Positions 39,162-47,703 of a stretch of 64,000 bases of DNA are shown piece after piece. Location: positions 62,001 through 126,000 of the forward strand of contig PBKD01000006.1 of NCBI GenBank assembly GCA_002722055.1, read 5' to 3'. This DNA comes from Rhodospirillaceae bacterium. Its GTDB lineage: Bacteria > Pseudomonadota > Alphaproteobacteria > SHVP01. Below the pieces are notes generated by a model, which did not search any database, had not been told where the DNA came from, and saw nothing but the letters and a program-made list of their open reading frames with translations. The stretch's first letter is position 1. Every line of letters starts with the position of its first letter. The translations under genes were made by a program, and so were the position numbers.

Positions 39162-39386
39162 ATTAGCAATAATAAATTTAACCCCCCAAAATGGGTATCT
39201 TCTGATGGCAGACTTGTTAATTGTAAAGAGAAAGTTAGCTTGTTAAACCAAAATATTTCAGAAATTGAAGATCTTGCTCAAGACTCACTAGATGATGCTA
39301 TAATTATGGGTGTAGATGAGAGACAATTTAAAAAAGTAATAGTTAATCTTATTGAATCTCTGTCAAGTAGATATACGGATAAATAA
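39162..39386 (+). CDS. small conserved alphaproteobacterial protein, non-standard start codon
   Basis: An open frame of about 74 codons encodes WVSSDGRLVNCKEKVSLLNQ followed by an acidic helix (ISEIEDLAQDSLDDAIIMG) and DERQFKKVIVNLIESL. I recognise this as a small helical protein common in Alphaproteobacteria, of unknown function. The stop at 39156-39158 leaves no ATG, GTG or TTG before the conserved part. A clear AAGGAG at 39147-39152 sits 6 bases before an ATA (39159) and 9 before an ATT (39162). It is followed by the SDR gene after 29 bases. The gene is convincing; the start is inferred. Confidence 0.72.
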   Translation: MSNNKFNPPKWVSSDGRLVNCKEKVSLLNQNISEIEDLAQDSLDDAIIMGVDERQFKKVIVNLIESLSSRYTDK

Positions 39387-39415
39387 AAAATAATAAAATT
39401 TGGTCTGAGGGTGTA

Positions 39416-40138
39416 ATGGAAAATAGAAGTGTTTGTATAATCGGTTCGGGTGGCGGAATTGGAACTGAAATAGTAAAGCTTTTCAGAAAAAAAGGGTATA
39501 AACCAGTTATCATGATTGATTTTCCTTCTAAAGATTTTGACAATATCGCAAAAGGATATGAATCTGAAAAAATTGAAATAAATTTAGAGGTCGATAACTC
39601 TATTAAGAAAGCTTTTGAGAAAGCAAAAAGTATCATACGTAAAATAGATGTATTTATATTCACTGCTGGGATTGTAGAAAATAAAAATTTAAAAAACTTA
39701 AATATTCATGAATGGGATAGAGTTTTAACAATCAATTTAACTGGTTTATTTAAATGTATGGTAGAAGTAGAAAATTGGATTTCAACGAATGGACGAATAG
39801 TAACTTTGGGCTCAATGGCTGGTCACCAAGGTAGTTTTGTAACTGGCCCTGCTTATGCTGCTTCGAAAGGAGGCATGGAGGGCTTTACTAAATATTTAGC
39901 TTCATATTTTGCGGATAGAAAAATTACTGCAAATTGTATTGCTCCAGGACCAGTAGATACAAAGATGCTGGATGTTCATGATAGATTAAAACTAGAAGAA
40001 AGAAAAAAATTAATACCTTTTAAGCGTTTTGCAAAGCCTGAAGAAATTGCGGCTGCAGCTTTGTTTCTAGCTTCGGAAGACTCTGGTTATATAACAGGTA
40101 CAGTTTTGCCAATTAACGCAGGTATGGTAATGAAGTAA
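39416..40138 (+). CDS. short-chain dehydrogenase/reductase (FabG-like)
   Basis: This 240-residue classical SDR has the nucleotide motif GSGGGIGTE, the NAG-equivalent TAGIV, the catalytic Ser region GSMAG, and YAASK with the catalytic Tyr and Lys. PGPVDTKM and the C-terminal GYITGTVLPINAG are also typical. The substrate may be a 3-oxoacyl thioester or a small alcohol; it cannot be resolved. It follows the small protein gene and converges on the quinone-oxidoreductase-like gene with a 3-base gap. Confidence 0.88.
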   Translation: MENRSVCIIGSGGGIGTEIVKLFRKKGYKPVIMIDFPSKDFDNIAKGYESEKIEINLEVDNSIKKAFEKAKSIIRKIDVFIFTAGIVENKNLKNLNIHEWDRVLTINLTGLFKCMVEVENWISTNGRIVTLGSMAGHQGSFVTGPAYAASKGGMEGFTKYLASYFADRKITANCIAPGPVDTKMLDVHDRLKLEERKKLIPFKRFAKPEEIAAAALFLASEDSGYITGTVLPINAGMVMK

Positions 40139-40141
40139 TAG

Positions 40142-41113
40142 CTAGATTAGTAATACAATTCTACCGGTCGCTTTCCTATCTTTAAGTATATTCAATGCTT
40201 TTTGAGCATCCTCAAGTTTGAACAGCTCAGATATAAAAGGTTTTATTAGGCCAGATTCATACCATTCAAAAAGTTTTTTGATACTTGTGTGTATTTTTTC
40301 TTTATCATGATTTTCAAAAAATCTTAAACTACAGCCAATTGCTGAACGGTGTTTTACCAATAACCTATTTGAAGGGATTTGAGGTATTCCACCAACGAAT
40401 CCAAAAATTAGATACTTCCCCCCCCAATCAAGAGAAGAAAGTGCTTGATCAAAAAATTCACCACCCACAGGATCAAATACTACATCAACACCTTTGTTGC
40501 CTGTTAAATTTTTTATCTCATTTTTTAGGTTATTATCTTTATAGTTAATTGTATAATCTGGGTTATAATTTTCAATTATATTAATTTTTTTTTGACTGCT
40601 AGCTGCAGCAAAAACTTGTGCACCTATTGCTTTTCCTATTTCAACTGCAGTTAAACCAGTTCCTCCTGATGCACCTAAAACTAAAAGTTTTTGGTTTGGT
40701 AATAAATTACCTTGGTATTTAATTGCAGTATAAGAAGATACGTATGCAACAAAGAATGAAGCTGCATGTTCCCAAGGCATATTTTCTGGAATTTCATAAG
40801 TAAACTCTGGATTTGCAATAGTATATTCTGCAAAACCACTATGGGGGATTTTTGCAAGGACTCTCTGGTTGGTCTTAAATTTTTTGACATTTTTACCAAA
40901 GGAAACTATTTCTCCAGCACATTCTAACCCAGGACCAAACGGAAAGTCGGGTTTTGTTTGATATTGCCCTTTAAGCATAACTAAGTCAGCATAATTTACA
41001 GCTACAGCTTTAACTTTGATAAGTAACTCATTTTCATTAGGTTGAGGGGTATTAATTTCTTTCACCTCCAAAACCTCCGGGCCTCCCCATTCATTGCATA
41101 AAATAGCTTTCAT
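40142..41113 (-). CDS. zinc-independent quinone oxidoreductase-like MDR protein
   Basis: This 323-residue medium-chain reductase has the NADPH motif LGASGGTGLTAVEIGKAIGA and no zinc ligands, as in QOR (Qor/CryZ) and acryloyl-CoA reductase-like enzymes. The N-terminal GroES-like domain contains VNYADLVMLKGQYQ and FPFGPGLECAGEI. The closing DAQKALNILKDRKATGRIVL is typical of QOR. It could act on a quinone or an enoyl thioester. It lies within the accessory catabolic stretch. Confidence 0.88.
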   Translation of the reverse strand: MKAILCNEWGGPEVLEVKEINTPQPNENELLIKVKAVAVNYADLVMLKGQYQTKPDFPFGPGLECAGEIVSFGKNVKKFKTNQRVLAKIPHSGFAEYTIANPEFTYEIPENMPWEHAASFFVAYVSSYTAIKYQGNLLPNQKLLVLGASGGTGLTAVEIGKAIGAQVFAAASSQKKINIIENYNPDYTINYKDNNLKNEIKNLTGNKGVDVVFDPVGGEFFDQALSSLDWGGKYLIFGFVGGIPQIPSNRLLVKHRSAIGCSLRFFENHDKEKIHTSIKKLFEWYESGLIKPFISELFKLEDAQKALNILKDRKATGRIVLLI

Positions 41114-41197
41114 TATTTCACCATTAGGTACATTAATTTAATTTTTTGTGTATAATAATACAAGTTTAACTTTAATCTTTTTGAACTATAAATAAAT

Positions 41198-41395
41198 ATG
41201 TATATTAATGTAACTCAAATAATTTTTATGTTTGTTGGTTTTGCAGTTTTAGGTCCCGTTTTTATTCTACCTATTCTGATAGCTATAAGGAGGAAACATC
41301 CCAAATCCTTTTATATAGCCTTACTAAATTCAATTTTTGGATGGACAGGAATTGGATGGGCTATTTCCCTTTTGTGGGCTTTTACAAAAAAATAA
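41198..41395 (+). CDS. superinfection-immunity-like small membrane protein
   Basis: The 65-residue protein has two transmembrane helices (about 6-30 and 40-62). The second carries NSIFGWTGIGWAISLLWA, the hallmark of the Imm_superinfect family (T4 Imm-like). The linker IRRKHPKS is basic. T4 Imm blocks DNA injection by later phages; chromosomal relatives are widespread and mostly untested. No phage genes surround it. Its stop is 3 bases from the convergent hydrolase gene. Confidence 0.78.
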   Translation: MYINVTQIIFMFVGFAVLGPVFILPILIAIRRKHPKSFYIALLNSIFGWTGIGWAISLLWAFTKK

Positions 41396-41398
41396 GGA

Positions 41399-42232
41399 CT
41401 ATTTTAAATCAGATAGCCATTTATTAATCAATTTTGATTTAGATTTTTGGCTAGTGTCTTTTTTTGGGAGTATTAATAAATCAGAATTAGGGATTACATT
41501 CGCAATTGGCCTTGTATCAGGGAATGCTTCATGTTCTGGTTCATAAAAAACACCTGTAGGTTTTCTAATAAGAGATAACCTTTCAATTCTGTTCCACCGT
41601 TGGGCTGCGTTATATGAAAAATGGAAAGTTCTAATTGCCTTTAGTAGTTCTGTGGTATAATCATGCAAAAGTTTTGGAGATGGTAGGTTCATTGTTATTC
41701 TATTTTGAGCATACCTATCCCACCACGGATGGTATATAAAATGATCTCTCATTACGTGCCACGCCCAAGTAAATTGAGAGCCAAATACATTGACTTCTGG
41801 ACATGGCTCTCCAATATTTGAGTTATTATTAGAGGATCTTGACGTAACTAATTCATCTATCATCAAAGACTCAACTCGTTCAGGAAAATTAATAGCAACT
41901 TCTGAAGCTATCATTGCTCCTGTTCTGACCCCATAAAAATGAGCTCTTTTGATTCCTATTGAGTCTAAAATTCTTGTTAAACCCTCAGCAAAATCAATGA
42001 TTTCAGGCTTTTTTAATTTAAGAGGAGATGAGTCGCCATTTCCTAATGTATCAGGAGCATAAATATCTCTATCTGTTTTTAAATTTTCCATAAGAGGAAC
42101 TACAAAACCACTAGCTACTGGTGACATATGCAAAATGACAATTGGTAATTTTTTTTCATTACTATTATTCTTTATGTAACGATAGTGGGCTTGGCCTTCA
42201 TTTATTTTTGTAAATGCTCTATATGTTATCAT
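41399..42232 (-). CDS. alpha/beta hydrolase fold protein with degenerate catalytic triad
   Basis: This 277-residue protein has the fold markers VILHMSP and APDTLGNGDS. The nucleophile-elbow pentapeptide is GVRTG (101-105), so Arg sits where Ser is expected, and no C-terminal GxH motif is visible near the end. From memory, some alpha/beta hydrolases carry GxHTG at this place and lack the usual Ser, so this may be a true subfamily rather than damage. It is 2 bases after the double cupin gene. It may be a binding protein or use another mechanism. Confidence 0.78.
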   Translation of the reverse strand: MITYRAFTKINEGQAHYRYIKNNSNEKKLPIVILHMSPVASGFVVPLMENLKTDRDIYAPDTLGNGDSSPLKLKKPEIIDFAEGLTRILDSIGIKRAHFYGVRTGAMIASEVAINFPERVESLMIDELVTSRSSNNNSNIGEPCPEVNVFGSQFTWAWHVMRDHFIYHPWWDRYAQNRITMNLPSPKLLHDYTTELLKAIRTFHFSYNAAQRWNRIERLSLIRKPTGVFYEPEHEAFPDTRPIANVIPNSDLLILPKKDTSQKSKSKLINKWLSDLK

Positions 42233-42234
42233 AA

Positions 42235-43104
42235 TTAATAATTCTCATTTCTATTATATTCAGCAAGGAATAGGTTGCCTAGATTTGGAGGTAAAATTGG
42301 TTTATATGGCATATCATAGTTAAATTTTATTTTTTCTGAACCCCATATATTTATATGTTTTCCATACATAAACCTTATCAATGTAAGACTTCCATCAAGC
42401 GAACCGAATGGTCCATGAGGAATATTTTCCGGCCTCCAAAAGTATGAACCTTTAGTCATTATTCCTTGGGGACCAGACAAAGTACCAGCTAACATGAAGG
42501 CTTCTTCTACGCATGGATGAGAAATTTGCTCACACTCCCAGTTCTCTGGGAAATTATGAGGTGATGTTGATAGTAAAAAAGTCCTTTTTTGATTAAACTC
42601 ATTGTCCCATTTAAGTGTTTTTCTTTTTATTCCCATAAACTCTAATTTTGGATCTACCCCTACTTTATCCCATGGCATTTCAATTACATTAAGTTGCTCA
42701 ATTAATTCATCTCTATTAATTTTTATATTATTTGGACTAATTAATTTGGGTGATTTTGAAAAGAAGGATAATATTATGCACCCATTAGTTGAAAAAATAT
42801 TTTTCCTTTCAAATCCGGCAGGTAAACATGCATAATTACCTTTTTCATAAAGCTTTCCATTCATTTTAAAGTTTCCTTCCAATATAAATAGCTCCTCCTC
42901 AGCTTCAAAACATAATAATTTTTTGCTCCATCCTTTAGGGTATTTAAGAATTATAGAGCAATCACCAAAGTCATGATCTATGCTTAAAATTTTATGCTCT
43001 AGATCAAGATTTGTATTTCCAGGCAAACCTTTTTCCCATGGTAAATTTTGTGAAAATATGAATTCAGTTAAAGGTCTAGACATTTTTTTTGTTTCAAAAT
43101 CCAT
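42235..43104 (-). CDS. double-cupin protein (DUF4437/ChrR-like fold)
   Basis: The 289-residue protein has two cupin halves. The N-terminal half has ECCFEAEEELFILEG-like EAEEELFILEGN and a PAGFER strand; the C-terminal half has HPCVEEAFMLAGTL and WRPENIPHGPFG with candidate metal His/Glu. The first half has lost some metal ligands. Similar proteins include ChrR sensor domains and acetylacetone-type dioxygenases. It is the first gene of a two-gene unit with the degenerate hydrolase. The function is unknown. Confidence 0.75.
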   Translation of the reverse strand: MDFETKKMSRPLTEFIFSQNLPWEKGLPGNTNLDLEHKILSIDHDFGDCSIILKYPKGWSKKLLCFEAEEELFILEGNFKMNGKLYEKGNYACLPAGFERKNIFSTNGCIILSFFSKSPKLISPNNIKINRDELIEQLNVIEMPWDKVGVDPKLEFMGIKRKTLKWDNEFNQKRTFLLSTSPHNFPENWECEQISHPCVEEAFMLAGTLSGPQGIMTKGSYFWRPENIPHGPFGSLDGSLTLIRFMYGKHINIWGSEKIKFNYDMPYKPILPPNLGNLFLAEYNRNENY

Positions 43105-43235
43105 TTAAATAGTCGTATATATAAATATTATAGTGAAATTTAAAATAAACTCAAAAAATAGTTGAATCTTATCTAAATATGTTGATAGTTCAATTTTTTT
43201 TATATTTCATAATATTTTATAAGGTTTCTTTTATT

Positions 43236-43625
43236 ATGGTAGAAATTGTAGAACTTAATGAAACTAAAAAAGAAGCTATAGGTGTCCATGGCATAGCTGA
43301 TATTAGGGGAGTTAGTGAGGAAAAATTAAAAGATTCAACTTTCTTAATGGATACCCTTAGGTTTTCATTAGAAAAATATGCATTTACTATTCTTGATGAA
43401 AAAGTTTTAAAATTTCCTGGAATTAATTCTGGTGTAACTGGTTTTTTTGTTTTATCTGAGTCTCATGCTGCTTTTCATAGTTACCCTGAATATAAATATA
43501 TAGCTGTAGATATATTCTCCTGTGGCACTAGCAATCCTTTAGATGTAATTAAATTTTTCTCGAAATCTATAAATGCTGATAATTACTTTATAGATTCAAT
43601 TGAGAGAGGGTTGAGTATAAAATAA
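43236..43625 (+). CDS. speD: S-adenosylmethionine decarboxylase-like proenzyme (SpeD family)
   Basis: The 129-residue SpeD homologue processes itself at E75-S76 (SESHAAFHSYPEY) to give a pyruvoyl group on the new alpha chain. H81 and C96 (VDIFSCG) match the catalytic His and Cys. SpeD supplies aminopropyl groups for spermidine; some bacterial homologues act on arginine or ornithine instead. No spermidine synthase (speE) lies nearby. I use ATG 43236; the longer frame from 43179 would add a hydrophobic 19-residue leader unlike the family. Confidence 0.87.
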   Translation: MVEIVELNETKKEAIGVHGIADIRGVSEEKLKDSTFLMDTLRFSLEKYAFTILDEKVLKFPGINSGVTGFFVLSESHAAFHSYPEYKYIAVDIFSCGTSNPLDVIKFFSKSINADNYFIDSIERGLSIK

Positions 43626-43667
43626 TATATTATTTATATAAAAAATTTAAATTGTAAAACTAATAAA

Positions 43668-44948
43668 TTGATTAATAAAAATAAAAAAAACAAAATAGCA
43701 GTAATAGGTTCTGGTGTTTCAGGTCTCTCAACCGCATGGCTTTTATCTAAAAAAAACGATGTTACTTTATTTGAGCAAAATGATTATTTTGGTGGGCATG
43801 CTAATACAGTAACAATAAATAATGGATCAATTAATTATGATTTAGATGTCGGTTTTATCGTTCATAATAACATAAATTACCCAAATTTCGTTAATCTGCT
43901 AAATCATTTTAAAATTCCAACGCAAAAAAGTAATATGTCGTTTTCTTTCTCAGCAGGTGAAGGTGAATATGAGTACTCAAGCACGTTACCCTTCGGACCC
44001 TTCATTCAACCTTCGAATCTTTTAAAAAAGAGATTTATAAAAATGATTTTTGATATTCCTAAGTTTTATTCGTTTGCAAAAAAATTTGATTTTAAATCAA
44101 ATAAAGAAGATATAAACCTAATTAATTTTTTAGAATTGGGAGGTTTCTCAAAAGATTATTGCTATGATCATTTATTACCAATGGCGTCAGCCATTTGGTC
44201 TCAACCAATTACAAAAATAATGCATTTTAATGCAGAATCTTTTGTTGATTTTTATAATAACCATGGTTTGTTAAGATTTTTAGATCGTCCTCAGTGGAGA
44301 GTAATAAAAGGTGGAAGTAAGTTATATATAAAAAAAATATTAGATGAATTTTGTGGTAAGAAAATTTTGAATTCAAAAATTTCGGATGTCTTTAGAAAAG
44401 ACAATAGTGTGAAAATCGTTTTAGATAATCAAAATTTAGATTTTGAACATGTTATTTTTGCCATACATCCAGCTAATATATTAGAGATTTTAAAAGATCC
44501 TTCTGAAGATGAAATAAAAATTTTAAAAAAATTTGAAATAGAAGATAATACATGTTTTATTCATTCTGATTTAGCATTAATGCCAAAAAGAAAAAGTGCT
44601 TGGTCAAGTTGGAATTATTTTTCGGAAACAAATCAAGATATAAAATCTAAAGTCTTTGTTACATACTGGCTTAATCTTTTACAAAATATAAAAAGTAATA
44701 CCGATTTCTTTCTCTCACTTAATCCCACAAAACTACCTGAATCTAAAAAAATATATAAAAATTTTTACTATTCTCATCCAGTATATAATAAAGAAACAAA
44801 TCAATCTCAGGCTCAAATTGAACAAATTCAAGGTGAAAATAATACATGGTTCGCCGGCGCTTGGAATGGTTTTGGTTTTCATGAAGATGGTCTTGCTTCT
44901 GGGATAAAAATAGCTAATAAATTTGATTGTTTTGTCCCTTGGAAATAG
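43668..44948 (+). CDS. FAD-dependent amine-oxidase-type protein of the Cfa/DUF1365 cluster
   Basis: This 426-residue flavoprotein has the dinucleotide motif VIGSGVSGLSTAW near residues 12-24, the GGHANTV block, DVGFIVHNN and a C-terminal WNGFGFHEDGLASG. It is the NAD(P)/FAD oxidoreductase regularly found before DUF1365 and a Cfa-like methyltransferase. In Rhodobacter, related cluster genes have been linked to furan fatty-acid formation (desaturase step). TTG at 43668 is the only start near the motif. It begins a five-gene plus-strand operon. Confidence 0.85.
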   Translation: MINKNKKNKIAVIGSGVSGLSTAWLLSKKNDVTLFEQNDYFGGHANTVTINNGSINYDLDVGFIVHNNINYPNFVNLLNHFKIPTQKSNMSFSFSAGEGEYEYSSTLPFGPFIQPSNLLKKRFIKMIFDIPKFYSFAKKFDFKSNKEDINLINFLELGGFSKDYCYDHLLPMASAIWSQPITKIMHFNAESFVDFYNNHGLLRFLDRPQWRVIKGGSKLYIKKILDEFCGKKILNSKISDVFRKDNSVKIVLDNQNLDFEHVIFAIHPANILEILKDPSEDEIKILKKFEIEDNTCFIHSDLALMPKRKSAWSSWNYFSETNQDIKSKVFVTYWLNLLQNIKSNTDFFLSLNPTKLPESKKIYKNFYYSHPVYNKETNQSQAQIEQIQGENNTWFAGAWNGFGFHEDGLASGIKIANKFDCFVPWK

Positions 44949-44963
44949 AATTGAGGTAATTTA

Positions 44964-45791
44964 TTGATTAGTAAAGAACTAAGATCAGAATTTAATTTAT
45001 ATTTAGGTTCGATCACGCATATAAGAAAAAAGCCAAAAAGCCATAGATTTTTGTACAGAGCTTTCTTTATTCATGCTAATTTGAAATATTTTGAAAATAT
45101 AAAAAAATATAGTTTTTTGTTTAATTATAATAAGCCTTCTGTATTTAGTTTTTATGATATTGATCATGGCTTAAGAGATGGATCATCTACTTATAAATGG
45201 TTTATTAGTTTATTAGAGCAACAAGGCATTTCTTTTGATGGAAATATTTATGTTAGTTGTTTTCCAAGAGTTTTTGGTTATGTATTTAACCCTATTACAA
45301 TTTATTTCTACTATAATAAAAATAGATTACTTGAGGCTATTGTTTATGAGGTAAAAAATACTTTTGGAGAACAGCATTGTTATTTTATAAAAGTCAATTC
45401 GATATCAAATACTTTGAATCACACATGCAAGAAAAAGATGATAGTTTCCCCTTTTAATCCAATTGATCATAAATATGAGTTTAAAATAATAGTTCCAGAC
45501 GAAAAGTTTTTTATTAGAATTGATGAATTAGAAGAAGAAGAGAAAATTTTAACAGCATATTTTGAGGGTAAGAGAAAAAATCTCACAGTATTTAATTTGG
45601 TAACCTGTATTTTCTTATATCCTTTAATGACAATTAAAGTTATTTTTGCAATTCACTATGAGGCATTAAGGTTATTTTTGAAGGGAATACCTGTTTCTCC
45701 AGATATCCCTAAGATAGAAAATAAAACTGTTGCAATTTCTATTAGGTTGTTTTTAAGTATAATTAAAGTTTTTTTTCTAAAAAATAAATAA
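44964..45791 (+). CDS. DUF1365 family protein
   Basis: The 275-residue protein contains the DUF1365 pattern: the N-terminal YLGSITHIRKKPKSHRFLYR, PRVFGYVFNPITIYFYY and a C-terminal hydrophobic segment (about 215-232). The family has no established activity and is found next to Cfa-like enzymes. TTG start at 44964 is preceded by GAGG seven bases upstream, which supports it. The gap to the flavoprotein gene is 15 bases. The Cfa gene follows after 56 bases. Confidence 0.87.
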   Translation: MISKELRSEFNLYLGSITHIRKKPKSHRFLYRAFFIHANLKYFENIKKYSFLFNYNKPSVFSFYDIDHGLRDGSSTYKWFISLLEQQGISFDGNIYVSCFPRVFGYVFNPITIYFYYNKNRLLEAIVYEVKNTFGEQHCYFIKVNSISNTLNHTCKKKMIVSPFNPIDHKYEFKIIVPDEKFFIRIDELEEEEKILTAYFEGKRKNLTVFNLVTCIFLYPLMTIKVIFAIHYEALRLFLKGIPVSPDIPKIENKTVAISIRLFLSIIKVFFLKNK

Positions 45792-45847
45792 AAAATATTG
45801 CAATTTAGCGTTGTCTTTTTATAAGTAATTTATTAATTTTATCTATA

Positions 45848-47041
45848 ATGAACTTTGAACAAAATTATCAAAAAGTACCAATTTTTCTAAGGCCTATAAT
45901 AAAAAAGATTGCTAGTCAATTTAAATTGGGTTCTTTATCATACAGGCTTCCTAGTGGTTTTGAGGGCAAAATATCTGGTAAATTGTCTGGTCCTGATGCA
46001 AACATTATATTACACAGTTGGAGGCCTATTTTTCGTCTTTTTTTCAATGGAAGTATTGGGTTTGCAGAAGGTTACTTAGCTGGAGAGTGGGACTCATCAA
46101 ATCTACCAACTTTTATTGAGTTAGTAACAAAAAATTCTATTCATAGTGAAAACCAGGGCCAATTATTATTAAGGAAATATAATTGGTTCAGACACCTTAT
46201 AAATAATAATACTCGGCTAGGTAGTAAAAAAAATATTGCTTTTCACTATGACTTAGGAAACGAATTCTATTCATATTGGCTTGATAATAGTATGACATAC
46301 TCTTCAGCGATTGAAATTAAAAATTCCCAGAATCTTGAGGACGCTCAGCAAAAAAAATATTCCAGGATATTAAAATCTCTTGAAATTAAGGAAGATCAAC
46401 ATATTTTGGAAGTTGGCTGTGGATGGGGTGGTTTTGCAATTTTTGCAGCAAAAGAAGGTTTTAAGGTTACAGGTTTAACAATTTCAAATGAGCAATTTAA
46501 TTATGCAAATCAGCTAGTAGGTAAACTTGGCTTGAGAGAAAAAGTAAGTATTAAACTATGCGATTATAGAGATTTTTCTTCAAAATTTGATCATATTGCT
46601 TCAATTGAGATGATAGAAGCAGTTGGTGAAAATTATTGGCCTAAGTACTTTCAGTCAATTTCTCAAAACTTAAAAAAAGGTGGACGTTTCGCGCTTCAGG
46701 CAATTACAGTAAGGGATGAAAAGTTCGAGATATACAGAAAGCAACCTGATTTTATACAAAAATATATTTTTCCAGGTGGAATGCTTCCTTGCCAAAGAAG
46801 CATTAAGGATAACTGTAATGAAGTAGGTATGAATATAATAAGCGATAAAGGTTTTGGTAAGGATTATGCAAGCACACTGGCAATATGGCGTACTAGTTTT
46901 CATAATGCATGGCCAAAGATAAAAAGCCTGGGTTTTGATACAAGATTTAAGAGATTATGGAGTTTTTATCTTGCTAGTTGTGAAGGTTCATTTAGAGGAG
47001 AAGGTATAGACGTCCGACAGATTATAATGGAAAATAATTAA
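45848..47041 (+). CDS. cyclopropane-fatty-acyl-phospholipid synthase family methyltransferase
   Basis: The 397-residue protein has the Cfa N-terminal lipid-binding part and a SAM domain with VGCGWGGFAIFA (189-200) preceded by HYDLGNEFY (133-141). It methylates unsaturated acyl chains in phospholipids to cyclopropane or branched forms. In E. coli Cfa an active-site Cys lies near YSC; here the motif reads MTYSSA (149-154), without Cys. The UfaM-type branch, which makes methyl-branched precursors of furan lipids, is therefore possible. Position in the flavoprotein-DUF1365 cluster supports that. Cyclopropane synthase remains possible. Confidence 0.88.
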   Translation: MNFEQNYQKVPIFLRPIIKKIASQFKLGSLSYRLPSGFEGKISGKLSGPDANIILHSWRPIFRLFFNGSIGFAEGYLAGEWDSSNLPTFIELVTKNSIHSENQGQLLLRKYNWFRHLINNNTRLGSKKNIAFHYDLGNEFYSYWLDNSMTYSSAIEIKNSQNLEDAQQKKYSRILKSLEIKEDQHILEVGCGWGGFAIFAAKEGFKVTGLTISNEQFNYANQLVGKLGLREKVSIKLCDYRDFSSKFDHIASIEMIEAVGENYWPKYFQSISQNLKKGGRFALQAITVRDEKFEIYRKQPDFIQKYIFPGGMLPCQRSIKDNCNEVGMNIISDKGFGKDYASTLAIWRTSFHNAWPKIKSLGFDTRFKRLWSFYLASCEGSFRGEGIDVRQIIMENN

Positions 47042-47052
47042 TTTAGAAAAAC

Positions 47053-47700
47053 ATGCGCCTCATAAAAAATTTATTTTTATTTAAAACATTTTTAATTTTA
47101 TTGTTTTTCTCTGTGGGAACTAAAAGTGCTGATCTATCGCAAAATATTGATTTTTTTGTTTCTAGAAATGGAAAAGAATTTGGTTTTCATAAAATAGTAT
47201 TTAACAAAAAAAATAATAATGATCTTATTGTGAAAATTAAGATAGAGTTGGAAGTTAAGCTAGGCTTTGTAAAACTTTTTTCATATAAACATTCAAATAC
47301 AGAGACATGGAGAAATGGAAAATTATTTAAAATTAATACTGTAACTAATGATAATGGGAAAAATTTTTTTATTAATGGGAAGTCAACAAAAGAAAGTTTT
47401 ATAATAAATACTCAAGACGGAACTAAAGTGTTGCCTTTAGATGTTATCCCAACTAGTTATTGGAATTTTTCGAATATAAAAAACAAAAATTGGTTAGATA
47501 CTCAAAGAGGTATACTAGTTGATTTAAAGATTGATTATTATGGTAGTGAAAGTATAGAAGATTTTTATGGAAAAAAAATATTAGCTGAAAGATATGATAT
47601 CTCTAATGATTTAAATCTATCCTTATGGTATCATGATAATTCATTGGTAAAAATAGCATTTGTTGCGAGGGGAAGTAAGATAGACTATCTCATGAGGTAA
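47053..47700 (+). CDS. DUF6134-like secreted protein
   Basis: The protein has 215 residues with a signal peptide (about 1-25). The middle reads as beta-strands with NGKEFGFHKI, TETWRNGKLF, and PTSYWNFS near residue 135, the pattern of DUF6134. The C-terminal ARGSKIDYLMR closes the domain. The periplasmic role is unknown. It lies 11 bases after the Cfa-like gene, so it is probably part of the lipid cluster. I recognise the family from pattern only. Confidence 0.65.
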   Translation: MRLIKNLFLFKTFLILLFFSVGTKSADLSQNIDFFVSRNGKEFGFHKIVFNKKNNNDLIVKIKIELEVKLGFVKLFSYKHSNTETWRNGKLFKINTVTNDNGKNFFINGKSTKESFIINTQDGTKVLPLDVIPTSYWNFSNIKNKNWLDTQRGILVDLKIDYYGSESIEDFYGKKILAERYDISNDLNLSLWYHDNSLVKIAFVARGSKIDYLMR

Positions 47701-47703
47701 ATA

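Noticed and set aside
36293..43104. Genomic island or prophage remnant
   Set aside because: No integrase, transposase, tRNA repeat or compositional break can be seen; the genes look like ordinary accessory metabolism.
43179..43235. Longer start for speD with a hydrophobic leader
   Set aside because: SpeD is cytosolic and starts near the internal ATG; the extension looks like AT-rich leader read in frame.
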